The notes: a model not told the origin generated them from the sequence alone. A stretch of DNA of 56,016 nt from an uncultured Faecalibacterium sp. (GCA_900772565.1 CAAHET010000094.1:1-56016), one strand, 5' to 3'; counted from the first letter of the stretch, positions 17,099-25,680 are shown. A program made the numbers and translations.

Positions 17099-18130
17099 TC
17101 AGTTCGCCTGTGCCTTTGCGCTGTACCGCTCAGAGCAGCTTTCAATGCGCACCATGTACTGCTCGCTCAGGCGCTCTGCGGTCTTTACGGCCTTCCAGCC
17201 CACGGACGCACGCTGGTTCAGCGGGTCGTCGCCGTAGCCCAGCTGCTTCACGATGTGCTGTAAGCCGCCGCCCTCCAGTTCGGTGGTGGCGTAGGCGTGT
17301 GCGCCCAGCACCAGCGTGCCGAATACGGCCAGGCCCTCCGGGCAGCCGGTGCCCTTCCAGATCTTTGCCTCGCTGGTCTCCACAAAGCGCACGTTGTTGA
17401 TCTTGCCGATCTCACCCTCAAAGATCTCATCGGGGCTTGCGTACTTGTGGGCCTCCAGCCAGTTGGGGTCGCGCTTGATGTCGTAGGTTACATACGGGTG
17501 GATGATGCACACATAGCTACCGCCCGCGTTGCCCACGGGGTCGGCGTTCTGCACCTTCAGCTGCGCCACCGCCTGATCGATCAGATCCACGGTCAGCTGC
17601 GCAGTCTTGTCCAGACCCGCCCGGCTGGTCACCGCCGTCTCCGCGCCGCCCGCGCCGATCTTGGGCGCATAGATCACATTGGTGCCGCCGCACAGGATGT
17701 CCCGCACGATGGTGTCCATGGTTCTGCCGGACTGGCTCGCCAGCACGCTGGTGGCCTGCACTACGTTGTTGTCGATGGTGGTCAGCTGTACCATGTCGGT
17801 CAGGGGCACCCAGCCACCGTACTGGTGCACCTCAGCGGTCACCGTGCTCACGGTCAGTGCCTGGCCTTCCGGGGTCACGCCCTCGGTCAGCGGGGTCAGG
17901 GCCTTGGGCAGCGCCTCATACTTTCGGAACTCAATGGTCTTGCCATTGTTCGCAGGGATGGGGTAGCTGTCGCCAAACTGGTCATGCACCAGCGCAGGCA
18001 ACGCCTGATCGATCAGGCGCTTCTCATAAAAGGTTTTCATCTCCGCGGTCATACCGCTGGAGCCGGTGGTGTTCTGCAGCTGCTCGTGGGCATCCGCAAA
18101 CTGCTGCAGGTTCATCTTCTTCCACTTCAT
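17099..18130 (-). CDS. Major capsid protein, N4-gp56 family, with Prp cleavage motif
   Basis: The start at 18130 (MKWKKMNLQQF) is preferred because AAGGAGG lies 8 bases upstream; the in-frame ATG at 18148 would sit on top of that site. The body matches the N4-gp56 capsid family, with LTEGVTPEGQALTVSTVTAE, the following QYGGWVPLTDMV and the TIVRDILCGGTNVIYAP block. The N-terminus carries MNLQQFA at residues 6-12, closely like the N-terminal extension of Firmicutes ribosomal protein L27 that Prp protease removes between F and A. Cleavage here would remove 11 residues. The gene follows the Prp-scaffold fusion, so protease, scaffold and substrate are adjacent. Confidence 0.9.
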   Translation of the reverse strand: MKWKKMNLQQFADAHEQLQNTTGSSGMTAEMKTFYEKRLIDQALPALVHDQFGDSYPIPANNGKTIEFRKYEALPKALTPLTEGVTPEGQALTVSTVTAEVHQYGGWVPLTDMVQLTTIDNNVVQATSVLASQSGRTMDTIVRDILCGGTNVIYAPKIGAGGAETAVTSRAGLDKTAQLTVDLIDQAVAQLKVQNADPVGNAGGSYVCIIHPYVTYDIKRDPNWLEAHKYASPDEIFEGEIGKINNVRFVETSEAKIWKGTGCPEGLAVFGTLVLGAHAYATTELEGGGLQHIVKQLGYGDDPLNQRASVGWKAVKTAERLSEQYMVRIESCSERYSAKAQAN

Positions 18131-18181
18131 TCTTGTGTCCTCCTTCAAAGGTTTATCTCTCTCACGCCCTCGCGTGGGAAA

Positions 18182-19567
18182 TCACAGTACAATTTTCTCT
18201 CCCCGCCGTGCCCGGCGTTCCAGCTCCTCCCGCTGTCGGCGGGTGGTGTTGCTGATGTCAAACTTGGTGGTCACCGCGCCGCCGGGGCGGGTGCCGTTCT
18301 CGCCGGGTCTCGCCGCCCGCTGCTGGATCCGCGCCGTCACGCCCTGCTCCACGGTCTGGGCGGTGCGTGCAGTAGCCTGCTCCATAATGTGGTTAAAGTA
18401 GGCCGCCCGGTATGCGTCCGGCAGGCTCACCCCCCGCCGCATCAGCTCGCCCACCTGTTCGTTCGCCAGCACCTCGCCCAGATCAAAGTCCGGGTACTGG
18501 GCTTTCAGCTGCGCCGCCTGGGCATCCCACTGCGCCCGGATCTGTGCCGCCCGCTGCTGCCGCGCCGCCTCCTGCTGTGCCGCCTGCAGCTTTGCGTTCT
18601 GGTCGTTCGCTCTGCGCAGGTCGCTCTCCAGCTTGTCCAGCTCCCGCACCGTCTTCACACTCACGCCCCGCTGCTGCGCCAGCTCCTCGTAGTAGGCCTC
18701 GTCCTTCACCTTGCCGTTCTTCACGGCCTCGATCAGTCCGTCCACATCCTCACCGTCCACGCCGTATGCCTCGCTCAGCGCCTGCCGCAGGGCAGCGGCC
18801 TTGGGGTCTGCGTGCACCGCCTCGCCCGCCTTGATGATGGCCTGCTGCATCACCTCGTTAAAGATGTCGCTGTACTCGCCCCGCACCAGCTCCCCAAAGG
18901 CCTTGCGCTTTTCCTCCGGGGTCTTTTCCGCCTTCTGCTCCTGCGGCTTCTCCTTGGTCGGCTTCTCACCTTCCTGCGGCTGCGTCTCCGGCTGGCCGCT
19001 CATCTGAGGGGGCTGTTCCGCCGGCTTGCCCCGCAGCGCACCGCTGCGCCGCGCCAGCCGCTCCTGTGCCGGACGCAGCGCAGGCTCCTGCACCGCCGGG
19101 GCTGCCTCCGCGCCGCCCTCTCCGGCAGCGCCGTCGCCGCCCTCAGCAAAGTACTGCAGATTCATCTTCCCGTCCACCATGTCCGTCAGCAGTTCCGGGT
19201 CCGGTGCCTTGCCGTCCGCAAACGCCATATTCACCTCAAGCTCCACGTTCTCCGGGTAGCTCTCGGCCAGCGCGTCCAGTCCGTCCTGTACCAGCTCCAC
19301 CCATGCTTCCACCGTGTTGCAGCTTTCACGGGTCGGGGTCACCTCTACGCGCATCCAGCCCTCGCCGTGCGCCACAGCGCCCAGCGCCACAAGGCCTGCC
19401 CGCGCAGCCTCCTCCACCTCATTGGCAAGGGTCTGCATCAGGCAGCTCACCGCTGCGCACACAATGTCCTGCCCGTACTTTCCCGCGCCCGCATGGCCCT
19501 TTGCCTTCACCTCGTAGCCGGTCTTGCCGTCGTTCCATACCGTGCGCATCACACTTGCTTCGATCAT
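18182..19567 (-). CDS. Fusion of Prp-like cysteine protease and capsid scaffold, 461 aa
   Basis: Residues 1-115 match the ribosomal-processing cysteine protease Prp (YsxB) family. H25 in KGHAG and C37 in GQDIVCAAVS have the 12-residue spacing of the known catalytic His/Cys pair. Residues 135-141 read MNLQYFA, the Prp recognition sequence. From about 150 the protein becomes Pro/Glu/Gln-rich and then helical and coiled-coil (about 255-430) with a basic C-terminus, as expected of a scaffold. The start MIEASVMRT follows AAGGAGG and overlaps the upstream gene by ATGA. The likely role is to chaperone capsid assembly, then free the scaffold and trim the capsid protein. An internal start at M135 could also make scaffold alone. 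The fusion and its role are inferred; the motifs are seen directly. Confidence 0.85.
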   Translation of the reverse strand: MIEASVMRTVWNDGKTGYEVKAKGHAGAGKYGQDIVCAAVSCLMQTLANEVEEAARAGLVALGAVAHGEGWMRVEVTPTRESCNTVEAWVELVQDGLDALAESYPENVELEVNMAFADGKAPDPELLTDMVDGKMNLQYFAEGGDGAAGEGGAEAAPAVQEPALRPAQERLARRSGALRGKPAEQPPQMSGQPETQPQEGEKPTKEKPQEQKAEKTPEEKRKAFGELVRGEYSDIFNEVMQQAIIKAGEAVHADPKAAALRQALSEAYGVDGEDVDGLIEAVKNGKVKDEAYYEELAQQRGVSVKTVRELDKLESDLRRANDQNAKLQAAQQEAARQQRAAQIRAQWDAQAAQLKAQYPDFDLGEVLANEQVGELMRRGVSLPDAYRAAYFNHIMEQATARTAQTVEQGVTARIQQRAARPGENGTRPGGAVTTKFDISNTTRRQREELERRARRGEKIVL

Positions 19568-19836
19568 GCCTTTTCCTCCTTCAGCGCCACCTCTTCGATC
19601 ACCGCCCGGATCTCCATCATTTTCAGGTACAGCCCCATGTATTTCTGCTGATCCTGCAGCAGGCCAAGCGGGCAGCAGTGCTCCGGCGGTTCCGCGCCGG
19701 TCCTCGCTGCCGCCTCGATCCGGTTGCAAAAGTCCTTCAGCTTCTCGTACCGGATCTTCGTCTGCCGGTATTCCGCTTTAAAGCGCTCCCGGTAGTCGGT
19801 GCTGGTCATGCCCTCAATGGTCTCGTACAGTTCCAT
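19564..19836 (-). CDS. Small helical phage protein, 90 aa
   Basis: The protein (MELYETIEGMTSTDYRERF...) is helical, with CCPLGLLQDQQKYMGLYL and EIRAVIEEVAL segments. This pattern resembles the small proteins sometimes labelled crAss001_48-related, which are common in phages of gut bacteria and have no known function. The gene sits between portal and protease-scaffold and overlaps the latter by four bases, so the two are probably translated together. A structural or assembly role is possible but cannot be shown. Confidence 0.6.
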   Translation of the reverse strand: MELYETIEGMTSTDYRERFKAEYRQTKIRYEKLKDFCNRIEAAARTGAEPPEHCCPLGLLQDQQKYMGLYLKMMEIRAVIEEVALKEEKA

Positions 19837-19848
19837 GCTCTTTCTCCT

Positions 19849-21960
19849 TTACTTGTTCGGGTTGTTCACGTCCATCGCCCGCCGGGCAGCCTGCGTGGAA
19901 AGGCTGTTGTCGCTGCCTCCCACGGCACCGCCCAAGCTGTTGGTGCTTGTCTTTGCGCCTGTGCTGCCGCCACTCCCGCCGCCCGCAGCACCCGCCGCCT
20001 GTCCGGCCGCGCTCGCCGCTGCGGAAACATTCGTCCCGTTCTGGCTGTCGATGATGGCGGCCATCTTCTGCAGCTGTGCCGCCATCTGCTGCAATTGCTG
20101 GTACAGCGTGCCGTTCTGGCTCACCCGCTCCCGCACCTTCTCAATGCCTTCAAAGTCCATCATCTCCAGCGCAGCCAGCGCCGCGTCCGCGTTCGCCGGT
20201 GCAAAAAATCCCAGCTGGTAGCACTCCTTCGCCGTCTCGTTCTGGGAAAGGCGGCTGAAGGTGCTCTTCTTCGCCGCGCTCACCGTAATGTCAAACACCG
20301 GCTCGTGGTCGCCCAGCTGCACCCCGCCCACAACGCCGCCGGGTACGCTGCGCAGCATCTGCGCGCTGAAGGTGGCATACTCCACCCCGCCGCTCTCGCC
20401 GGTAATGCGGTACACCCGCTGCTCGTCGTAGAACTGCCGCATCAGCTCAATGATCAGGTAGCACTCCTTTGCAAACGCCCGGTACGCGCTTTTCAGCATG
20501 TCCCGGCTCAGCTTGCTGCCTGCCTCCTGTAATGCCGCAATGGCACTGGCAGCGGTCAGGCCGCTGGTGGTGCCGCCTTGGCTCACGTCCCGGTTGCCGC
20601 TCACTTCCTTCAATTCGCTCACCCGGGCATCCCGGTAGTTCATGCAGTTGCCGCTCAGAACGTTCGTCTGCAGCGGCATAAAGCTGTCGCTGTTCAGCCG
20701 CCCCACCACGTGCACGATGTCCTTGGAAAAGTCGGCCAGCTCTTTCTCGTTCACCCCCGCCGTGTCGCTCAGCACAAAGCGCTGCTTTGCCGCCAGCTTC
20801 ACGTTCTCGTCCATGGCGTGGTTCATCTCGTCAATGGCGGTCTGGGTGTCCTTCATCACGTCGATGTACCCAAACCCCGCCGGGGAATCCTCCTCCATGA
20901 ACAGCGGGTCAAACACAAAGGGGTATTTCCCGTGGTCGTAAAAGCCCCGCTGCGCCAGCTGCGGGTCGTTCTCGCTGGCATACAGCACCACGCCGTTGCA
21001 GTACTTGCAGTAGTGCAGCACCGTCTGTCCGCCGGGCTGCGCCTTCTTGTAGTACCAGTCCACCACCACGCTCTTGTCGGTGGTGTCAATGCTGTCGTCG
21101 TGGATGTACTGCCCCACGTCCAGCCCCTTGCCGGTGTGCCCCTCCATCTGCGGGAATCGCCCAATCAGCTGCTCGTTGTCCTCAAGGCTCAGACTGAACA
21201 GGTGCGGCGACTGCTGAATGTCCTCCACGCCCGGTGCCCAGTACAGCATCAGCAGGTTCACGCTCTGGATGCTGATGTCGCCCAGCCCTTCCCGCAGCAC
21301 CGGGTCCCAGAAGATGCCCTTCACGCCGGTGCCGGTCTTGAGCTTGCGCCACCATGTGTCGCTGTACACCTGCTCGTAGTTGCACTGCTCCAGCACCGCC
21401 GGGATCACCTTGGAAAGGGTTCTTGCCGTCTCCTCGTCGTCCGCCGCTCTCGGCAGTACGTTCGGCTCCGGGTAGTTGTCCATGGCATCCGCGTGCTTGT
21501 TGGCAATGCTGTTGAACAGCCACCCGCTGGAAGGCTGGGGCTTTCCCTCCATCATCTTGTTCTGGTAGTTCTTCCAGTGCCCCATGCGGAACCACAGCTC
21601 GTTTTCAATGATCCGCTTGTCCAGCGCCGCCTTGCCGGTCTTGTACCGCTGCAAGATTTCTCCCGCCTTGGCTATCTCTTCCGGCCCGATCACCGTCTCC
21701 GCAGCAGCGCCCGCCGGTGCGCTCTCGCCCCCATCGCCCTGTAAAAGGCTCTGCATGGCATCGTCCCGCCCGGTGCCGGGTCTCGCGGTGCTCACCATCC
21801 GGTCTCCTTCGCTCATGCCGCCGGGGTGCGCCTGAGCCGGTCTTGTGTCTGCCTGTCTCTGCTGCGCCCCGGCCGCCTGCGCGGCCATCGCCATGATCCG
21901 CAGCAGCTTCTCCCCGTCCTGTTCGGTGTTCGGCTGCTGTCCCTCGTATCTTCCTGTCAT
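19849..21960 (-). CDS. Portal protein, 703 aa
   Basis: The protein begins with a disordered Gln/Ala/Gly-rich region of about 90 residues. A portal body follows, with typical segments LWFRMGHWKNYQNKM, DWYYKKAQPGGQ and TAIDEMNHAMDENVKLA, and a conserved SGLTAASAIAALQEAGSKLS near residue 480. The C-terminal part has a glutamine-rich helix (LYQQLQQMAAQLQKM) and a Gly/Ser-rich tail. Length and position directly after the large terminase are those of portal proteins of short-tailed phages. It would form the dodecameric DNA entry ring. The start at 21960 follows AAGGAGAAG. Confidence 0.85.
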   Translation of the reverse strand: MTGRYEGQQPNTEQDGEKLLRIMAMAAQAAGAQQRQADTRPAQAHPGGMSEGDRMVSTARPGTGRDDAMQSLLQGDGGESAPAGAAAETVIGPEEIAKAGEILQRYKTGKAALDKRIIENELWFRMGHWKNYQNKMMEGKPQPSSGWLFNSIANKHADAMDNYPEPNVLPRAADDEETARTLSKVIPAVLEQCNYEQVYSDTWWRKLKTGTGVKGIFWDPVLREGLGDISIQSVNLLMLYWAPGVEDIQQSPHLFSLSLEDNEQLIGRFPQMEGHTGKGLDVGQYIHDDSIDTTDKSVVVDWYYKKAQPGGQTVLHYCKYCNGVVLYASENDPQLAQRGFYDHGKYPFVFDPLFMEEDSPAGFGYIDVMKDTQTAIDEMNHAMDENVKLAAKQRFVLSDTAGVNEKELADFSKDIVHVVGRLNSDSFMPLQTNVLSGNCMNYRDARVSELKEVSGNRDVSQGGTTSGLTAASAIAALQEAGSKLSRDMLKSAYRAFAKECYLIIELMRQFYDEQRVYRITGESGGVEYATFSAQMLRSVPGGVVGGVQLGDHEPVFDITVSAAKKSTFSRLSQNETAKECYQLGFFAPANADAALAALEMMDFEGIEKVRERVSQNGTLYQQLQQMAAQLQKMAAIIDSQNGTNVSAAASAAGQAAGAAGGGSGGSTGAKTSTNSLGGAVGGSDNSLSTQAARRAMDVNNPNK

Positions 21961-21975
21961 CGCTTCTCCTTCTGC

Positions 21976-23436
21976 TTATACCCGCATCACCCGGATGGGG
22001 CTGCGGTGCGCGTCCATGTCCAGCGGGTCATCCCGCAGCACCACCTCTTTGCGTACCTGCCGGGGACTGATGGGGTTTTCCATCAGCACATACCGGCACT
22101 CGTCGTAGATGTGGTCCTCCTGCGTGGTATCAATGTCCTCCACGTTGCTCTCGTCATACACAAGGTTCGGGATGGTGCGGATAAAATGCCTGCAGGTGTC
22201 AAACACCTGAAACATCGGCCGCCCCTCCGCGTCAAATGCCAGCCGGTAGTGCAGCTGCATCTTCCCCGCAATGCGGGTGTGATCTCCCGGCCGCCACGTC
22301 AGAAAGTACGGGTACTTCTCCTGCATCTGGGCAATGCTCTCGCCCTGACTCTCGTTGAAGATGGCCGGGTCTGCCACTCCTTGGATCACCCTGCCCTTCA
22401 GCATCGGGTCGTTCTGCTCTGCCTCCCGGATACGCCTTGCCTGCTCCACCGGGTCAATGCGCAGTCCCTCGTTGGGCGTGCCGGTGCAGCCGTATAGCTC
22501 CTTGATGCGGTAAAGCCGCCCCTCCTCGTCCGCTGCATACCACCCCACCGAGAACGGCTTCGAATAGCCAAAGTCGTACCCGCGCCAGATGTGCCAGTGC
22601 GCCGGAATGCGGAAGGGCTTTATAACGTGCGTCCACCGCTGATCCTCGTAGTGTGCCGGGTCGTTGTGCCACTCGGTAAATACCTGCCCGCTAAAGCTGT
22701 CCCAGCTGCCGTACAAAAGCGCCTGCTTTTCGGCCTCCGGTAAGCTTGCTAAGTTGTTCAGGTATCCCGGGTCGTTTTTCAGCAGCGCCGGGTTGTCAAA
22801 GATGGTCGATGGGATAAAGATCCTCGTGCGCCGCATCTTCTCAACGCTGCCGTCCGGCTTCTTCACGTCCACCAGCTGCACTATCCGGGTGCCCGGTGGT
22901 GCCGGGCTGATGAACCGCGCCTTCACCCAGCCGTGGCCTACACCGCCGGGGTTGGCCGTTGCCCGGATGTACACCTGCGTGCCCGGGCCGCTGGGTCTGT
23001 TGCGGCTCATCAGGTAGCTGTACTCCTCCCACGTGAAGTGTGTCAGCTCGTCCACCCCGATAAAGTCATATTGCTGGCCTTGGTAGTTGTACTTGTCCTG
23101 CGCGCGGAACATGGACCCGAAATAGATCTTCGCCCCGCTGGGGAACGTCCAGCAGTGCGCCGAGGAATTGTACCTTGCCTTCGGGAAGGCGGGCTTGTAG
23201 TACTGCATCGTCTTGTCGATCAGCTCCCGCAGCTGCGGAAAGGTCTTGCGCAGGATCAGCGCCCGGTAGTTCGGCACATCCACCTGCCGCAGCGCCTCGA
23301 TCACCAGCGCGTCGCTCTTGCCGCCGCCCGCAGCCCCGCCATATAACGCCTCGTCCTCGCACCGTGCCATAAACGCCCGCTGCCTCGGCTGCGGCCTCCA
23401 CACGATGGGTCTGCCCTTATACCGTCCCGCTGCCAT
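21976..23436 (-). CDS. Terminase large subunit
   Basis: The N-terminal ATPase has a Walker A motif GGAAGGGKS at residues 33-41 and a Walker B motif IGVDE at 126-130, with the coupling segment RATANPGG near 158-165. The C-terminal nuclease domain shows acidic residues in YDFGYSKPF (D288), GVADPAIF (D356) and the later DHIYDECRY segment. The 486-residue length is usual for the family. It packages phage DNA into the prohead through the portal, with the small subunit encoded just upstream and overlapping it by 20 bases. Confidence 0.93.
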   Translation of the reverse strand: MAAGRYKGRPIVWRPQPRQRAFMARCEDEALYGGAAGGGKSDALVIEALRQVDVPNYRALILRKTFPQLRELIDKTMQYYKPAFPKARYNSSAHCWTFPSGAKIYFGSMFRAQDKYNYQGQQYDFIGVDELTHFTWEEYSYLMSRNRPSGPGTQVYIRATANPGGVGHGWVKARFISPAPPGTRIVQLVDVKKPDGSVEKMRRTRIFIPSTIFDNPALLKNDPGYLNNLASLPEAEKQALLYGSWDSFSGQVFTEWHNDPAHYEDQRWTHVIKPFRIPAHWHIWRGYDFGYSKPFSVGWYAADEEGRLYRIKELYGCTGTPNEGLRIDPVEQARRIREAEQNDPMLKGRVIQGVADPAIFNESQGESIAQMQEKYPYFLTWRPGDHTRIAGKMQLHYRLAFDAEGRPMFQVFDTCRHFIRTIPNLVYDESNVEDIDTTQEDHIYDECRYVLMENPISPRQVRKEVVLRDDPLDMDAHRSPIRVMRV

Positions 23437-24127
23437 CCAGTACCACCTCCTGCTGCTCGTCCTCTGTCCTTGGCTCCATCAGCACCGCCGGGGCGCTCTG
23501 GCCGCTGTCCCTCTCCGTGTCCGGCACCAGCGCCGCCGCGTTCGCTGCCGCTGTCAGCAGCACCGCCGCCACTTTGGTTGCGTCCTTGTCGCTCATGGTC
23601 ATGCTCTCGTACCGCTCCAGCTGCTGCACCAGCGCCTTGCGTTCCTCCTCTTCCAGCTGCCGGTCGTAGCTGCCCGGGCTTGCGTATACCACAAGCCCCA
23701 CCTCGGTGGCGTCTGCCAGCGTCTCGTCCTCGCTTTTCAGCCGGCTGCCCAACGCAAAGTCCCGCGCCCGCACATCCTCGTCCAGTCTCTGGTGCAGCTT
23801 TGCCCGCACCTCGGCAGCCCTCTGGTTCTCGGCCACCCGCTGCTGTAAGTATCCGATCTGCGCCTTTGCCCCCAGCGCCGCCCGCGCCGCGATCTCCCGC
23901 GCCGCCTCCGCTCTGGCCTTGGCAAAAACGCTGTCCGGTTTCCCGGCTTCCTCTGCCATCCAGCTGCGGATGGTGCTCTCCGGCACGCCGTACTTGCGCG
24001 CCACCGCGCAGATGGAGTTCGAGCCAATCATGGCCATCACCACCTCAGCCCGCACCGCCGCCGGGTACTTTTTCCCCCGGCCCTGCCTGCCGGGCACCGT
24101 GTTCTTGCAATACTTCCGCCCCGCCAT
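23417..24127 (-). CDS. Terminase small subunit
   Basis: The N-terminal half holds a helix-turn-helix (AVARKYGVPESTIRSWMAEE, residues about 40-60) of the kind used to recognise the packaging site. The central part is a long Ala/Arg-rich helix that would mediate oligomer formation. The gene overlaps the large subunit gene. The start at 24127 follows AGGAGG. The 170 bases upstream carry a late-promoter-like element and may contain the packaging site. It is the first gene of the late operon. Confidence 0.8.
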   Translation of the reverse strand: MAGRKYCKNTVPGRQGRGKKYPAAVRAEVVMAMIGSNSICAVARKYGVPESTIRSWMAEEAGKPDSVFAKARAEAAREIAARAALGAKAQIGYLQQRVAENQRAAEVRAKLHQRLDEDVRARDFALGSRLKSEDETLADATEVGLVVYASPGSYDRQLEEEERKALVQQLERYESMTMSDKDATKVAAVLLTAAANAAALVPDTERDSGQSAPAVLMEPRTEDEQQEVVLDGSGTV

Positions 24128-24158
24128 GCCGGTTCTGTCCTCCTTTGCTCTATGCTTT

Positions 24159-24201
24159 CAGTCTACCGCATCCCGCCGGGCAAAATAACTACGGACATTT
24201 T
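24159..24201 (-). promoter_or_regulatory. Late-promoter-like element, copy B
   Basis: This is the second copy of the element at 1308-1350, 35 of 43 bases identical, ending 32 bases upstream of the small terminase ATG. On the minus strand the order is ATGTCCG box, TTTTGC, GATGCGG, then TAGACT as a -10 candidate. It lies directly downstream of the ArpU-like regulator gene. Confidence 0.55.
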
Positions 24202-24300
24202 AGCGGAACCCGGGTTGCGGCTCCCAGCGCCCGGCAGCGCCGTTGCAGCACAAAAAGACCGCGCACTGCTGTGCCCAGTCTCTTCCTTTCCCGCCGGGGT

Positions 24301-24582
24301 TCACTCCTCCCGCAGCAGCCCCGCCTGCGCTGCATAGATCCCCACCGTGCTCAGCACCTCCAGCTCCTTGGTGTAGTAGGTGGTGCGCCCGATGTACAGC
24401 GCCCGGATCACCGCGTCCTCCCGCATCCCTTCCATGTACCGCAGCCGCAGCAGTTCCCAGCACACCGGGTCTGTGTGGGCATAGTACGCCCGTGCCTTTT
24501 CCAGTACGCCGTTCCATCCCGCCGCCCGGCTTCCCGGCTCCCGCAGCGCCCTGCGCACCGCCTTCCGCTGCTTTTTCGTCAC
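24301..24582 (-). CDS. ArpU / sigma-like late transcription regulator, 93 aa
   Basis: The protein (GTG start, TKKQRKAVRRALREP) ends in a helix-turn-helix of sigma-region-4 type: CWELLRLRYMEGMREDAVIR followed by ALYIGRTTYYTKELEVLS. Phage proteins of this size and pattern placed just before the terminase genes are the ArpU/RinA-type activators of late genes. Its likely targets are the repeated elements at 24159 and 1308. The ribosome binding site before the GTG is weak (AGGACGG), suggesting low expression. The target assignment is inference. Confidence 0.7.
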   Translation of the reverse strand: MTKKQRKAVRRALREPGSRAAGWNGVLEKARAYYAHTDPVCWELLRLRYMEGMREDAVIRALYIGRTTYYTKELEVLSTVGIYAAQAGLLREE

Positions 24583-24694
24583 CGCCCGTCCTGCCTTTCC
24601 CGCGCATTCCGCGCGTTTTCAGCGCAAAATCAGCGAATAACGCGCATTTTTCGCGCGTATTAAGCATAAACGCGCGTAAATTTAATTTTATCTG
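24583..24694. other. Candidate replication origin: CGCG iterons and AT-rich tract
   Basis: Between the Rep stop and the ArpU-like gene lie repeated short motifs: CGCGCATT, CGCGCGTTTT, ACGCGCATTTTT, CGCGCGTATT and ACGCGCGTAAATT. One pair, ACGCGC and GCGCGT around 24636-24655, can form a hairpin. An AT-rich tract (TAAATTTAATTTTATC) adjoins the rep gene. The position next to an HUH initiator suggests the nicking/replication origin. No experimental equivalent is known to me. Confidence 0.4.
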
Positions 24695-25579
24695 TCATGT
24701 GCGAGCTTTCGCAAACCCTCTCCGCCGCAAGATCAGATACGCCTGCGGCTCTGTGGCTTCCCAGCCGTCCGGCCGCGCCCCCTCGCTCTCGTGCAGCTGT
24801 CCCGGGTCGTAGATCATCACCTTCACGCACTCCCAGCCCGGGTACCGCTGCTCCCACCAGTAGGCGCAGTCCGCACAGTCCGTGCACCCCTTATGCAGCT
24901 GCTTGCGGCTCCACCGGCTGTCGTTGGGTCTCTGCTCCTCGGGCAATATCAGGTTTCGCGTCTCTAAGCACCGCCGCCAGCTGTGGCCGTAGATGTACCC
25001 CAGCGTGCCGTTTTTGCCCTGGCCGGAAAGCCCCAGCAGCTTCTTCATGTCCATCCGGTCCACGTTCATGGTGCCCAGCGGCTCAAACTCCCGGGTCCCC
25101 GGGATGCGCCGTCGCCATAAGTCCTCCAGCATTTCCCGCCATTCCCGTCTCTCTGCCTCGCCCATGCCCACGCATTGGGCAAAGCCGTGCATGTGCAGCC
25201 GCCCGGCCTCGCCCTTGCGCACCGCCCACAGCATCAGCCGGATCTTCTCCTTCTGCACCCCGAACCGCTTGCAGGTGGCGTACTTCACCCGCCGCGCGTA
25301 GTTCTCCACGTCCCTCCAGCAGGCGTCCTCGTCCCCGGGCAGATAGCAGTCCTCGTATGTACCGGTCAGGAAAAACCCCCGCTTATCAAAATTCGCCAGC
25401 ACCTTCCGCTGCTTCTTGCGCATGCTGGCGGCCTTGTTCCGGCTCTTCTGCCCCTTGTCGCTCTCCTTGCGCTTCTTTCCCCGCTTGCGGTGTTCCTGAT
25501 CCGTCACGGCATACACTCCAACGGCCATGTACTCGTCCCCGCACCGGATCTTCTTTTCCCGGATGTAGCTTTTCCGCAT
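24695..25579 (-). CDS. HUH-type replication initiator, 294 aa
   Basis: Three motifs of rolling-circle initiators occur in order: motif 1 FFLTGTYED (residues 69-77), motif 2 GRLHMHGF with the HUH pair H129 and H131, and motif 3 TLGYIYGHS with candidate catalytic tyrosines Y195 and Y197. A cysteine cluster (CTDCADCAYW, about 231-240) may bind zinc. The N-terminus is very basic. The pattern resembles replication proteins of small single-stranded phages (VP4-like) and plasmids. It would nick the phage origin and start rolling-circle replication. The start follows CAGGAG. A repeat-rich non-coding region follows the gene. Confidence 0.75.
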   Translation of the reverse strand: MRKSYIREKKIRCGDEYMAVGVYAVTDQEHRKRGKKRKESDKGQKSRNKAASMRKKQRKVLANFDKRGFFLTGTYEDCYLPGDEDACWRDVENYARRVKYATCKRFGVQKEKIRLMLWAVRKGEAGRLHMHGFAQCVGMGEAERREWREMLEDLWRRRIPGTREFEPLGTMNVDRMDMKKLLGLSGQGKNGTLGYIYGHSWRRCLETRNLILPEEQRPNDSRWSRKQLHKGCTDCADCAYWWEQRYPGWECVKVMIYDPGQLHESEGARPDGWEATEPQAYLILRRRGFAKART

Positions 25580-25605
25580 AGGCTGCTCCTGTAATTTTCT
25601 CTTTT

Positions 25606-25622
25606 GTGACCCACACAGTCAC
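25606..25622. promoter_or_regulatory. GTGAC-N7-GTCAC palindrome upstream of rep
   Basis: An inverted repeat of 5+5 bases with a 7-base spacer lies 27 bases upstream of the rep start, in the region expected for its leader. It may be an operator or a second nick site. It is short enough to occur by chance. Confidence 0.3.
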
Positions 25623-25680
25623 AGAAATAACGGGTATACTAGCTCCCCAAAGCGCCCACCCGGACGCTTTACATTTAATA

